DNA from: Winogradskyella jejuensis
Lineage (GTDB): Bacteria; Bacteroidota; Bacteroidia; Flavobacteriales; Flavobacteriaceae
Direction: 5' to 3'
NCBI RefSeq assembly: GCF_900129745.1
Contig: NZ_FQWS01000001.1
Location: 1,550,001 to 1,614,000, forward strand
DNA length: 64,000 nucleotides
This document shows positions 53,521 to 62,127 of this stretch, one piece after another. The notes under the pieces are model-generated. The model did not search any database and was not told the origin of the DNA. It saw only the letters and a program-made list of their open reading frames with translations. Positions within the stretch are counted from its first letter, which is position 1, and every line of letters begins with the position of its first letter. A program made the translations under genes and the position numbers.

Positions 53521-53862
53521 ATGAGTAAAACGATGAAATCTAAAATAGAGCTTAATGTAGAGCTTGACGAAAACCGAGTGCCAGAAAAATTAACTTGGTC
53601 TGCTCAAGACGGTGGCGTAAAAAACGAAGAAGCAAAAGCCGTGATGTTATCGGTTTGGGATAGTAATGCTCAAGAGACGCTTCGTATAGATTTATGGACA
53701 AAAGATATGCCCGTAGATGAGATGAAGCAGTTTTTTCATCAAACGCTTGTGACAATGAGTGATACATTTATGCGAGCAACGCAAGATGATAAGATGACAG
53801 CAACCATGAAAGATTTTTGCGATTATTTTGCTGAAAAATTAGAGTTGAAAAAAACTAACTAA
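53521..53862 (+). CDS. gldC: Gliding motility protein GldC
   Basis: A 113-residue soluble protein matching GldC (IELNVELDENRVPEKLTWSAQDGG, LWTKDMPVDEMKQFFHQTLVTMSDTF, adjoining blocks). GldC contributes to, but is not always essential for, gliding. An alternative ATG four codons later is possible. Directly adjacent to gldB without a gap, as in Flavobacterium, and its 3' end overlaps the convergent hypothetical gene by 4 bp. Confidence 0.92.
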   Translation: MSKTMKSKIELNVELDENRVPEKLTWSAQDGGVKNEEAKAVMLSVWDSNAQETLRIDLWTKDMPVDEMKQFFHQTLVTMSDTFMRATQDDKMTATMKDFCDYFAEKLELKKTN

Positions 53863-54716
53863 TTTGCTTGTGGTTTTGTGCCAAAACCATAACTTTCTGT
53901 AGTATAGTAAGGTATTACATTAAAATATGGAGATTTAGTGTTAATAAAATTTTTATCTAATTCTTTGTGTTTTAAAAACATAGAGCTGTTGTATATTTCC
54001 CATATTTTTAAAATGTTGGATTGACCTTTTAAGGTTTTTACATCCAATTGGTTTCTTTCTATCATACGGTCAATCTCTTTTTTAGTAGCCATTTTTCTTA
54101 TTATTTTTGAGTAGTGACCACTATTAATCTCGTAATACACCCAGTAATTATATGTGCGTTTTTTTTCTTTTCTCTTTTTAAATGTTTTTTTTGCAATAGG
54201 CCTTTTGTAATTAAGCAATTCACTTATGCTTATAGAATCAAAGTGCTTATTATTTTTTCTTTCTTCTTTGTCAATTTTATCATATTCTGTTTCGTTTATG
54301 CTAGTTGTTTCTTTATCTTCTTCAAAGACAAAAACACTACTAGTATCTTTTTCTACCGATGTTATTTCAGTTATATGCGTATTGATATCAATTAAAGGCT
54401 CATTACGAAACAGAACGATAATTATGCGCTTATCAAGAAGAACTGCCTCTATCACATATCTGCCAATATCTAGGTCATAAAGAGGTATTTCTATTTTTTT
54501 GTCTTTTACCTTTATAGTTTCATCATAGTCTTTATTGAAAATATTTACTTTATAAATAGTTCGTTCTCCCTCGAGAATAAGACTGTCTTCAGCTTTGTTT
54601 AAGTAATGTTTAAGTTCTTTTGCTCTAAAATTCACATTTTGTATCAATGTAGATTTTTGACCATAAACTATGATCGATAAGAATAGAAAAGGCAGTATAA
54701 TTTTTAAGTTAAACAA
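53859..54716 (-). CDS. Secreted hypothetical protein
   Basis: A 285-residue protein with an N-terminal signal peptide (MFNLKIILPFLFLSIIVYGQ, TTG start at 54716, since no ATG fits). The mature part begins with a beta-rich domain (residues 30-110, ERTIYKVNIFNKDYDE), then a low-complexity Lys/Glu/Asp region, then a conserved-looking YWVYYEINSGHYSKIIRKM and a C-terminal helix pair. No family recognised. The codon usage is even more AT-rich than its neighbours, but I see no other sign of transfer. Confidence 0.65.
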   Translation of the reverse strand: MFNLKIILPFLFLSIIVYGQKSTLIQNVNFRAKELKHYLNKAEDSLILEGERTIYKVNIFNKDYDETIKVKDKKIEIPLYDLDIGRYVIEAVLLDKRIIIVLFRNEPLIDINTHITEITSVEKDTSSVFVFEEDKETTSINETEYDKIDKEERKNNKHFDSISISELLNYKRPIAKKTFKKRKEKKRTYNYWVYYEINSGHYSKIIRKMATKKEIDRMIERNQLDVKTLKGQSNILKIWEIYNSSMFLKHKELDKNFINTKSPYFNVIPYYTTESYGFGTKPQAN

Positions 54717-54904
54717 GAAGTTTTTTTAAGTATTGACTTAATATTAATCTATTACTTTCGTCAAAAGAGAGTAAAACTATATTCTTTTAATCTGAATGAT
54801 AAATTTTTATGATGTATAGTACTCTTTTTTAGTTAATCTGCTTTAATTTATCGTTTAAATAAAAATTAAAAAGTTATATTTCTATCAATTATTCAAATTG
54901 ATAT

Positions 54905-55513
54905 ATGAAAAAGTTTCTTTTCGGAATCATTCTTACCATAACCGTTTTAATGGTGTATAAGCAATGCACGTATCAGCCTAGAGTTGTTGTTAATAATACT
55001 TCGGACGTTATTCAAGAGCAACTAAAAAATGTGAGTAAGCTCGTAGTTACAGAAGGCAATTTCTCAGAGGTATTTAATTATGAAAATTCAAAAGAAATTT
55101 TTGGAGAATTTCTCACTGCAGAGAAAAAAGCATTAGTGGTTGTTAATGCTAAAGTAAATGTCTCCTACGATTTAAAGAAGTTAGAATATAAGTTAGATGA
55201 AGCTACTAAAACACTTCAGATTCTATCAATTCCAGATTACGAAATTTTTATAAATCCAGATTTACAGTATTACGACATTCAGGCAGATTTTTTAAATCCT
55301 TTTGAAGCAGAAGACTATAACGACATTAAAAAAACTATTAACGACGATTTAATGAAAAAAATAGAAGAGTCGTCCTTGGTTACCAATGCACAAAATAGAC
55401 TGCTTAGCGAGTTATCCAAATTTTATATTCTTGCTAATTCTTTAGGGTGGAAATTAGAGTATAAGGGCGAACGACTAAACGCTCAAGACGATTTCGAAAA
55501 GTTATTACTCTAA
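54905..55513 (+). CDS. DUF4230 domain membrane-anchored protein
   Basis: A 202-residue protein with one N-terminal hydrophobic segment (FLFGIILTITVLMVY), probably an uncleaved anchor, and a DUF4230 domain: LVVTEGNFSEVFNYEN, KKALVVVNAKVNVSYDLKKLEYKLDE and ILSIPDYEIFINPDLQYYDIQ (in blocks). Function of the domain is not known. Its 3' end overlaps the rhodanese gene on the other strand by 9 bp. The 188 bp upstream hold no recognised feature. Confidence 0.85.
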   Translation: MKKFLFGIILTITVLMVYKQCTYQPRVVVNNTSDVIQEQLKNVSKLVVTEGNFSEVFNYENSKEIFGEFLTAEKKALVVVNAKVNVSYDLKKLEYKLDEATKTLQILSIPDYEIFINPDLQYYDIQADFLNPFEAEDYNDIKKTINDDLMKKIEESSLVTNAQNRLLSELSKFYILANSLGWKLEYKGERLNAQDDFEKLLL

Positions 55514-55813
55514 TGCTTTACGCATGGCAGAAATACCACCGCCATTTATAGCTTCAATACCATTTGCTTTTAAAATTTGAACGGCCTGCGCCGAACGAAT
55601 TCCACTTGCACAATGCGCAATAACGTGTTTATTTAATGCCTTAACTTCTCCGATTCTGCTCTTTAATTCAGAAACCGGAATGTGAATTGCATTATCTATA
55701 TGATTAGCATCGTATTCTTTTTGCGTGCGTACATCCAAAATCACAGCTTCCTTTTCTAAGTAGGTTTGAATGTTGTTACTTTTTTTTCCGAACAAAAAAC
55801 TGAATAGTCCCAT
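55505..55813 (-). CDS. Rhodanese-like domain protein
   Basis: A 102-residue single rhodanese domain with the catalytic Cys in the loop HCASGIRSAQ, preceded by ILDVRTQKEYDANHI. Small stand-alone rhodaneses transfer sulfur or serve as thiol carriers. It lies 6 nt after the aromatic amino acid hydroxylase gene on the same strand, so it is probably cotranscribed. Confidence 0.9.
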   Translation of the reverse strand: MGLFSFLFGKKSNNIQTYLEKEAVILDVRTQKEYDANHIDNAIHIPVSELKSRIGEVKALNKHVIAHCASGIRSAQAVQILKANGIEAINGGGISAMRKALE

Positions 55814-55819
55814 GATGTT

Positions 55820-57574
55820 TTAGTTTTCGTTTATAATTTCTATTCCGTCTGCAACGAGGTGAGCAATATTAGGTTGTTCATTTTTTTGTTGCTCTAAATA
55901 ACCTAAAAGTTCAGTTTTTAAAGAAGAAAAATCAAATTTATCAGAAAGTTCTAAAAGTTCTAAGCTTAATAACCAATCCGGTTTGTGATTTGACTTTAAT
56001 AAAGAAAAAATAGATTTTATATTATCTTCAGAAATAGTATCATTATTTCTTAAATCTCTTACGCTTTGATATAATTTTTCAAGCTGACGTTTAGTTTCAT
56101 CCGTTTCAGGTTTAACCGTAGTATTTTCAGAAACATGATACAAATTCTCGAAAGAACGGTAATCTGCGCTTCCAGCATAAGCCGAAACAATAGAGGAGCC
56201 AACAGCTAAATCAAAAGTGCCGTCTTTTGGCGAAAATAACACCTCGTCTTTGTATTTTACGGTACAATCTTCAAACTGAATTAATATCAATTTTCCTTGT
56301 AGATTTCTAATTCCTGTAATATTTAAACCTTCAACAGTTATACCACTTTCGTATTCAAATGCAATACGTTTGTTATCATAAAAGTTATAGGCTTTTAAAT
56401 CACGAGGTCCCATATCTTCAATAGCCAAATTAATCCCTTTTAATTTTCCAATAGGTGAACTAAATCCGTTAGGATGCGTTTCTGTGCCATGGCCAATGAG
56501 TTCTTTTTCACGATTTGCCAATGCTGTTGGTCCTTCGGTTTTAAAGAACACAACGTTGTTGTCTTCATCTCTAATCATTCGTGTAAACACACCAGAAATT
56601 TGTAAACCTGTATTAAGCTCAATAGTGCCGATTTTTTTGGAGTCAATCAATTTATTCAATCCGCGCCAACCACCTTTTCTAAGCGCCATAGTATTGCTAA
56701 ACTCATCAAGCACTTGCATTAAGTAAGAGAAATCTGGTGTCACAAAAAGCTGAGGTTGAGGTTTCGTAATATCAAACTCAGTTTCCGCGGCTTTTATAGA
56801 ATAGGGGATTTTCTTTACTTCGTCCGATAAACACCATTTACTTTCGCCTATAGAAGACAGTAAACCAGCACCATAAAGTCTTGGCTTATCTGTATTACCA
56901 ATTAATCCATATTCGACAGTCCACCAATGTAGATTTCGTATTTGTGCCATTTCAGATAATGGTACTTTTTTATTTTGAAGTCTATTGACTTCCGCTTCTG
57001 CCTTATCAATATCTTCTTGCTTAGAGTCTTTAGCTTCTTTTAATATTGAGAGCCTTCGCACAGCTTCGTACATGTCATTATCATGAGACGATAAAATGGC
57101 TTTGGCTCCTATTTCCCCAAAGCGCCTGAGGTATTCAGCGTAGTCGGGATTGGCAATAATTGGCGCATGTCCGGCGGCTTCATGGATGATATCTGGTGCT
57201 GGTGTGTACTCAATATTTTCGAGCTGACGAATATCTGAGGCAATCACCAAAACTTTATAAGCCTGAAACTCCATAAAAGCGTTTGGCGGAATAAAACCAT
57301 CTACTGCAACTGCAGCCCATCCTATTTCTTTTAGAATGCGGTTCATGCCATACATGCTCGGAATTTTATCGATAGAAATTCCAGTTAAATCTAAACCTTT
57401 GAGATAAGATTCATGGGCAACTTTACCTAAGTACGAAATATTTTTTCGCATAACAAAACGCCAGACAGCTTGGTTAATTGGGGTATAGTCATTGTAATTT
57501 TGAGGTTTAATAAACTGCTTCAGATGCGGAGGCAATCTTTCAATTAAAGGGTTGGTTTCAAAATTCTTGTTCAT
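55820..57574 (-). CDS. phhA: Aromatic amino acid hydroxylase (phenylalanine 4-monooxygenase)
   Basis: A 584-residue member of the pterin-dependent aromatic hydroxylases, converting Phe to Tyr with tetrahydropterin and iron. The Fe-binding PDIIHEAAGHAP supplies two His, and WWTVEYGLIG the Glu. The core spans about residues 80-300. A further 280 residues, mostly beta-strands then helices, have no assigned function but are, to my knowledge, usual in Bacteroidota homologues. Its start region overlaps the promoter of the TetR gene that reads the other way. Confidence 0.92.
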   Translation of the reverse strand: MNKNFETNPLIERLPPHLKQFIKPQNYNDYTPINQAVWRFVMRKNISYLGKVAHESYLKGLDLTGISIDKIPSMYGMNRILKEIGWAAVAVDGFIPPNAFMEFQAYKVLVIASDIRQLENIEYTPAPDIIHEAAGHAPIIANPDYAEYLRRFGEIGAKAILSSHDNDMYEAVRRLSILKEAKDSKQEDIDKAEAEVNRLQNKKVPLSEMAQIRNLHWWTVEYGLIGNTDKPRLYGAGLLSSIGESKWCLSDEVKKIPYSIKAAETEFDITKPQPQLFVTPDFSYLMQVLDEFSNTMALRKGGWRGLNKLIDSKKIGTIELNTGLQISGVFTRMIRDEDNNVVFFKTEGPTALANREKELIGHGTETHPNGFSSPIGKLKGINLAIEDMGPRDLKAYNFYDNKRIAFEYESGITVEGLNITGIRNLQGKLILIQFEDCTVKYKDEVLFSPKDGTFDLAVGSSIVSAYAGSADYRSFENLYHVSENTTVKPETDETKRQLEKLYQSVRDLRNNDTISEDNIKSIFSLLKSNHKPDWLLSLELLELSDKFDFSSLKTELLGYLEQQKNEQPNIAHLVADGIEIINEN

Positions 57575-57585
57575 GCGTATATTTG
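57552..57585 (+). promoter_or_regulatory. Promoter of the TetR gene, inside the phhA start
   Basis: TTG (57552-57554), 23 nt, then TAtaTTTG (57578-57585), an exact match. It overlaps the first codons of phhA on the other strand, so transcription from it could interfere with phhA initiation. Confidence 0.5.
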
Positions 57586-57665
57586 TACTAAACGTAAAAT
57601 TATTGTTTTAGAGTCAAGTTTTAAAGTAATAACTTACCAAATAACACATTCATTCTCTATTGTTA

Positions 57666-58235
57666 ATGCAAAAAGAAACCCGAAAAGAAGAAATACTTAG
57701 AGTGGCAGCTCGATTATTTAAAAACAAAGGGTATAGTGCTGTAACTATGCGTGATTTGGCAACTGAAATGGGAATTAAAGCAGCGAGTCTTTACAATCAT
57801 ATTTCATCCAAGCAAGCTATCTTACAAGAAATTGTTTTAGCTATAGCTGAAGATTTTACAGCAGGAATGCATAAAATAATTGAAGCAGATTCTAATAGCA
57901 TTAAGAAGTTAGAACAGATTATAGATTTGCATGTTAAAATTGCCATCGAAAATACAGATGGTCTAGCAGCACTAAACTCCGACTGGATGCATCTTGAAAG
58001 TAAGTTAGACTACTACTTAAAACTACGACAAGATTACGAGAATAATTATAGAACTATCATCGAGTCTGGTATAGCCAATAAAGAAATTAAGGCAGTAAAG
58101 CCAGATGTACTAATGTTTTCAATGTTGTCGACTCTTCGGTCATTATACTTATGGATACCAAAAAAAGGCAATGTGAACCCTAAAGAATTATCGGCATCTT
58201 TAGCTCAAATTCTCATTAAAGGAATTAACATCTAG
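57666..58235 (+). CDS. TetR/AcrR-family regulator, probably of phenylacetate catabolism
   Basis: A 189-residue repressor-type protein. The helix-turn-helix AVTMRDLATEMGIKAASLYNHISSKQAIL is in the first 50 residues; the C-terminal ligand domain is of the PaaR type by length and position. It lies between phhA and the paa operon, 67 nt upstream of paaE, and a perfect 20-bp palindrome covers the paa promoter. The expected ligand is phenylacetyl-CoA or an intermediate, as for known PaaR proteins. That is inference. Confidence 0.85.
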   Translation: MQKETRKEEILRVAARLFKNKGYSAVTMRDLATEMGIKAASLYNHISSKQAILQEIVLAIAEDFTAGMHKIIEADSNSIKKLEQIIDLHVKIAIENTDGLAALNSDWMHLESKLDYYLKLRQDYENNYRTIIESGIANKEIKAVKPDVLMFSMLSTLRSLYLWIPKKGNVNPKELSASLAQILIKGINI

Positions 58236-58252
58236 TTAAGAATATTATTTAT

Positions 58253-58288
58253 TAACTTTGTATCGTAAACTAACAGTTGTTAGTTTTG
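58253..58288 (+). promoter_or_regulatory. Paa operon promoter(s) and TetR operator
   Basis: A 20-bp palindrome, AAACTAACA-GT-TGTTAGTTT (58267-58286), overlaps TAgtTTTG (58281-58288), which pairs with TTG at 58258 over a 20-nt spacer. A second exact -7, TAacTTTG, lies at 58253-58260, just upstream. A repressor on the palindrome would block both. The paaE ATG follows at 58303. Confidence 0.75.
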
Positions 58289-58302
58289 TATTTGAATTTA
58301 AA

Positions 58303-59376
58303 ATGGTAGAATTTCATAAATTAGAGATTAAGGATATTTACAAGGAAACCGAAGATACATCGGTTATCACTTTTAATGTGCCTGCAGAATTGCAAAACGA
58401 TTTTGACTTTCAACAAGGGCAGCATCTTACATTAAAAGCCAATATTAAAGGTGAAGATTTAAGAAGGTCATACTCTTTATGTTCAAGTCCTATTGACAAA
58501 AAATGGCAAGTTGCTGTCAAGCAGATTCCAGGTGGTAAATTCTCCACTTACATCAACGAAGAGCTTAAGCAAGGTGAAACACTAGAAGTTATGGCGCCAA
58601 GCGGCGCTTTTGGGGTAAAAGTTAATCCAAAAGAAGCGAAAAATTATTTGTTTTTTGCTGCGGGTAGTGGTATTACTCCAGTTTTGTCAATGATAAAAAC
58701 ACATTTAGCTTCAGAGCCAAATTCTACTTGTAAATTGTTCTATGTTAATAAGACAGCAAAATCTATTATCTTTAAAGAAGAACTAGAACAACTACGAAAC
58801 ACCTATTTTGGAAGATTAGAAATTTACTATTTCTTAACTAAAGAACGTCGAGATATTGAATTATTCAATGGGCGTTTTGATGACGAAAAAATGAAAGTGC
58901 TTACAAGTACTTTTATAGATATGCCAGATACAAATGAGGTATTTTTATGCGGCCCAGAGCAGATGGTAAAGTATGTAAGTCAGTATTTAATTGATGCTGG
59001 TTTGCCAAAAGAATTAGTGCATTACGAGTTATTTGTAACCGGACTTTCAGAAGAAGATATAAAGCGTGCTGAGCGCTTAGCGAAACAAGATGTTGAAGGG
59101 ACAGAAGTGGTAATTGTAGATGGTGGAAAAGAATTTTTATTCACCATGACAAAAGAGTTTGATAATATTCTGGATGCGGCATTAAATGCTGGTGCCGATT
59201 TGCCATTTGCTTGTAAAGGTGGTGTTTGTAGTACCTGTAAATGCGAAGTGAAAGAGGGCGCTGTTGAAATGAAAATCAACTATGCCTTAGATGAAAAAGA
59301 AGTCAGTCAAAATCTGGTGCTTAGCTGTCAAGCGGTACCAACAACCGATAAAGTAGTTGTAGATTTTGATGTCTAG
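58303..59376 (+). CDS. paaE: Phenylacetyl-CoA epoxidase reductase subunit PaaE
   Basis: A 357-residue electron-transfer reductase feeding the PaaABC(D) epoxidase. The N-terminal FAD domain (RRSYSLCSSP) and NAD(P) domain (FFAAGSGITPVLSMI, VFLCGPEQM) are followed by a plant-type 2Fe-2S domain, CKGGVCSTCKCEV with the fourth Cys in VLSCQA. The order reductase-ferredoxin matches PaaE (formerly PaaK). The ATG at 58303 puts the operator and -7 element upstream. It leads the paa operon here rather than ending it, as in E. coli. Confidence 0.93.
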   Translation: MVEFHKLEIKDIYKETEDTSVITFNVPAELQNDFDFQQGQHLTLKANIKGEDLRRSYSLCSSPIDKKWQVAVKQIPGGKFSTYINEELKQGETLEVMAPSGAFGVKVNPKEAKNYLFFAAGSGITPVLSMIKTHLASEPNSTCKLFYVNKTAKSIIFKEELEQLRNTYFGRLEIYYFLTKERRDIELFNGRFDDEKMKVLTSTFIDMPDTNEVFLCGPEQMVKYVSQYLIDAGLPKELVHYELFVTGLSEEDIKRAERLAKQDVEGTEVVIVDGGKEFLFTMTKEFDNILDAALNAGADLPFACKGGVCSTCKCEVKEGAVEMKINYALDEKEVSQNLVLSCQAVPTTDKVVVDFDV

Positions 59377-59443
59377 AAAATAAAATTGAAAAAGAAAAAT
59401 TAACTCGCTTGTGGCCTAAAGCCAACAGCTAAAAGCTAAAACT

Positions 59444-60400
59444 ATGAGTGAAGAACAAATTAGAAGTTTAGAGCGTCAATTTGATGAAAAGATTGCTCGT
59501 GACGAAAAAATTGAACCAAAAGATTGGATGCCAGAAAAGTATCGTCAGACGCATATTAGGCAAATGTCTCAGCACGCGCATTCTGAAATTGTAGGAATGC
59601 TACCAGAAGGCAATTGGATAACAAGAGCACCATCGCTAAGACGAAAAGTAGCATTGTTAGCTAAGGTTCAAGACGAAGCTGGTCATGGATTGTACTTGTA
59701 TTCAGCAACAGAAACTTTAGGAATTTCTCGTGAAGAAATGTATGAGCAGTTACACACCGGTAAGGCAAAGTATTCAAGTATATTTAATTATCCAACATTA
59801 ACTTGGGCAGATATGGGTGCTATAGGTTGGTTGGTTGATGGCGCAGCCATCATCAATCAAGTGCCATTATGTAATACGTCTTACGGACCATATGCAAGAG
59901 CTATGATTCGCGTATGTAAAGAAGAAAGTTTTCACCAAAGACAAGGTTTCGAAATCATGCTAAAATTAGCGAACGGTACACCAGAACAAAAAGAAATGGC
60001 GCAGGATGCTTTAAATCGCTGGTGGTGGCCAAGTTTAATGATGCTTGGACCAACAGATGATAAATCTGTACATACGGAGCAGTCTATGAAGTGGAAATTG
60101 AAGCGCAAAACTAACGATGAGTTGCGCCAACAATTTATAGACCAGACTGTGCCGCAAGCAGATATTTTAGGTTTAACAATTCCGGACCCAGATTTAAAAT
60201 GGAACGAGGAGCGTCAAAGTTATGATTTTGGTGAAATTAATTGGGATGAATTTTGGCAAGTAGTCAAAGGTCACGGTCCAATGAACAAAGAACGAATGAA
60301 AGCTAGAGTAGGTGCCTGGGAACGTGGTGAATGGGTTAGAGATGCCGCTATGGCTCATGCAGAGAAAAAACAAGCAAGGAAAGAGAAACAAGCGGTTTAA
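59444..60400 (+). CDS. paaA: 1,2-phenylacetyl-CoA epoxidase, catalytic subunit PaaA
   Basis: A 318-residue di-iron monooxygenase subunit. The iron ligands lie in DEAGHGLYL and [10 protein letters not shown] (Glu and His), with [22 protein letters not shown] at the start (read as blocks). PaaA epoxidises the ring of phenylacetyl-CoA together with PaaC. A long Lys-rich end follows. The 67 nt between paaE and paaA include short repeated GCC/AGCT segments but no strong terminator. Confidence 0.96.
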   Translation: MSEEQIRSLERQFDEKIARDEKIEPKDWMPEKYRQTHIRQMSQHAHSEIVGMLPEGNWITRAPSLRRKVALLAKVQDEAGHGLYLYSATETLGISREEMYEQLHTGKAKYSSIFNYPTLTWADMGAIGWLVDGAAIINQVPLCNTSYGPYARAMIRVCKEESFHQRQGFEIMLKLANGTPEQKEMAQDALNRWWWPSLMMLGPTDDKSVHTEQSMKWKLKRKTNDELRQQFIDQTVPQADILGLTIPDPDLKWNEERQSYDFGEINWDEFWQVVKGHGPMNKERMKARVGAWERGEWVRDAAMAHAEKKQARKEKQAV

Positions 60401-60411
60401 AACTAAATATT

Positions 60412-60699
60412 ATGTCAACTAAAAATTGGCCCCTTTGGGAAATCTTCGTTAGAAGTAAAAATGGATTAGAACACAGACATTGTGGTAGTTTACACGCTGC
60501 AGACTCTGAAATGGCGTTAGAAAATGCACGTGATGTATATACGAGACGTAATGAAGGTGTGAGTATCTGGGTTGTAGAATCCAAACACATAACTGCCTCA
60601 AATCCAGAGAACAACGGAGAGTTATTTGAGCCTGCTCAAGATAAGGTATATCGTCATCCAACATTTTATGATTTACCAGACGACGTAAAACACATGTGA
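60412..60699 (+). CDS. paaB: 1,2-phenylacetyl-CoA epoxidase subunit PaaB
   Basis: A 95-residue subunit, close to the E. coli length. WPLWEIFVRSKNGLEHRHCGSLHAAD is the family start (adjoining blocks), and VYTRRNEGVSIWVVES completes the fold. PaaB bridges the PaaAC dimers and is needed for activity. It lies 11 nt after paaA and shares the TGATG junction with paaC. Confidence 0.95.
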   Translation: MSTKNWPLWEIFVRSKNGLEHRHCGSLHAADSEMALENARDVYTRRNEGVSIWVVESKHITASNPENNGELFEPAQDKVYRHPTFYDLPDDVKHM

Positions 60700-61454
60700 T
60701 GAAAAACGAAAACTTATACAATTACATATTAGGTATTGCAGACAACAGCTTAATTCTTGGACAAAGAATGGGAGAGCTTTGTGGGCATGGACCAAGTTTA
60801 GAGACAGACATCGCGTGTACTAATATCTCATTAGATTTGTTTGGACAAGTGCGCAGTTATTTTCAATATGCGAGTAAGATTGCTGGTGATGGAAGAACAG
60901 AAGACGATATCGCCATGCTTCGTAAGGAACGCGAATACAAGAATGTACTGTTAGCAGAACAACCAAATACTGATTTTGCATATACGATAGGTCGTCAATT
61001 TTTATTCGATGTTTATCATTTAGCATTTCTAAGAGAATTGCAAAAAAGTACAGACTTAACACTTTCTGCAATTGCCAATAAATGTATAAAAGAAGTAAGT
61101 TATCATGAGCGTTTTTCTTCGGATTGGGTAAAACGATTAGGAGATGGTACTGAGGAAAGTCATCAAAAAATGCAAAATGCAATTGACGACCTATGGACAT
61201 ACACTGACGAATTATTTCATCAGACTGAAGCAGATAAAGCAATGGTGGCAGAAGGAATTGGAGTAGACGTAACTAAGCTTAAAGAAGCGTATTATAAAAA
61301 TGTAAGCGAGCTTTTAGAAGAGGCAACCTTAAAAGTTCCTGACTTAAAGTACTTTCAAAAGGGAGGAAAAGAAGGTGTTCATACAGAGCATATGGGCTAT
61401 TTACTTACTGATTTACAATACATGCAACGTGCTTATCCAAATATGGAATGGTAA
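60699..61454 (+). CDS. paaC: 1,2-phenylacetyl-CoA epoxidase structural subunit PaaC
   Basis: A 251-residue subunit of the same ferritin-like fold as PaaA but without the full di-iron site. Visible motifs are LILGQRMGELCGHGPSLE, ALEDDIAMLRKER-like DDIAMLRKEREY and VSYHERFSSDWVKRLGDG. It starts at the ATG overlapping the paaB stop (TGATG), indicating translational coupling. A 107-nt gap with repeats separates it from paaD. Confidence 0.94.
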   Translation: MKNENLYNYILGIADNSLILGQRMGELCGHGPSLETDIACTNISLDLFGQVRSYFQYASKIAGDGRTEDDIAMLRKEREYKNVLLAEQPNTDFAYTIGRQFLFDVYHLAFLRELQKSTDLTLSAIANKCIKEVSYHERFSSDWVKRLGDGTEESHQKMQNAIDDLWTYTDELFHQTEADKAMVAEGIGVDVTKLKEAYYKNVSELLEEATLKVPDLKYFQKGGKEGVHTEHMGYLLTDLQYMQRAYPNMEW

Positions 61455-61467
61455 GAAATCTTTGATT

Positions 61468-61495
61468 TGTCATTCTGAACTTGTCTCAGAATCTC
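61468..61495. repeat. Dispersed palindromic repeat, family A copy 2
   Basis: A 28-bp element with arms ATTCTGA / TCAGAAT. Compare the copy at 11393-11420: both arms differ by one base each, and the changes are complementary. It lies between paaC and paaD inside the operon. Confidence 0.7.
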
Positions 61496-61527
61496 ATTTC
61501 AAAATTAAATAACAAAATGAATCAAAA

Positions 61528-61555
61528 TGGCACTCTGAGCTAGTCGAAGAGTCTC
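61528..61555. repeat. Dispersed repeat, family B copy 2
   Basis: Contains TGAGCtAGTCGAA with ACTCT / AGAGT arms, 32 bp after the family A copy. The same pair of families occurs at 11.4 kb with B inverted. Confidence 0.6.
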
Positions 61556-61561
61556 AATAAT

Positions 61562-62062
61562 ATGACAACAACAGAACAAAATATCGATACTATTCTTTTA
61601 TCAATTTTAGAGAAAGTCTCAGACCCAGAAATACCAGTCCTTTCCATAATGGATATGGGCGTTGTGCGTTCTGCGGTTATCATTGATAATGTTGTTAAAG
61701 TTGAAATAACACCAACCTATAGTGGTTGTCCTGCAATGGACGTGATTGGAGATGATATAAAAAAAGCATTGAAAGAAGCGGGTTATAATGCTGAAGTTGA
61801 TTTGATTTTACACCCAGCTTGGACAACCGATTGGATTACACCAAGAGGACGCAAAGCCTTAGAAAATTACGGAATCGCCGCACCTTTAGATGCTGAAGCT
61901 GATAAAGATGTACTATTGAATGGAAAGCGTATTGTAAAATGTCCGCAGTGTAAGTCCACTAATACGAAACTAGTAAGTCAATTTGGTTCAACAGCGTGTA
62001 AAGCACAATTTCAGTGTGATGATTGCCAAGAGCCTTTTGATTATTTTAAATGTTTGAAGTAA
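61562..62062 (+). CDS. paaD: PaaD, phenylacetyl-CoA epoxidase maturation/accessory protein
   Basis: A 166-residue protein combining a MIP18/DUF59-like N-terminal domain (SDPEIPVLSIMDMGVVRS, TPTYSGCPAMDVI) with a C-terminal zinc-ribbon-like region (CPQCKSTNTKLVSQFGSTACKAQFQCDDC, in blocks; at least four Cys). PaaD probably helps load iron-sulfur or the di-iron site. It is the fifth paa gene; the repeats just upstream may affect expression. Confidence 0.94.
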   Translation: MTTTEQNIDTILLSILEKVSDPEIPVLSIMDMGVVRSAVIIDNVVKVEITPTYSGCPAMDVIGDDIKKALKEAGYNAEVDLILHPAWTTDWITPRGRKALENYGIAAPLDAEADKDVLLNGKRIVKCPQCKSTNTKLVSQFGSTACKAQFQCDDCQEPFDYFKCLK

Positions 62063-62127
62063 CTTATTCTAAATCCTTAGATTGTCCTCTTGAGGGTACT
62101 TTAAGGGTGTTTTAAAGAAAAACAAAT

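Noticed and set aside
58258-58302. Longer paaE frame from TTG 58258
   Set aside because: It would read through the promoter and operator; the family start is at MVEFHKLEI.
60449-61242. Minus-strand frames across paaB and paaC
   Set aside because: Cys/His/Leu-rich shadows of well-conserved paa genes.
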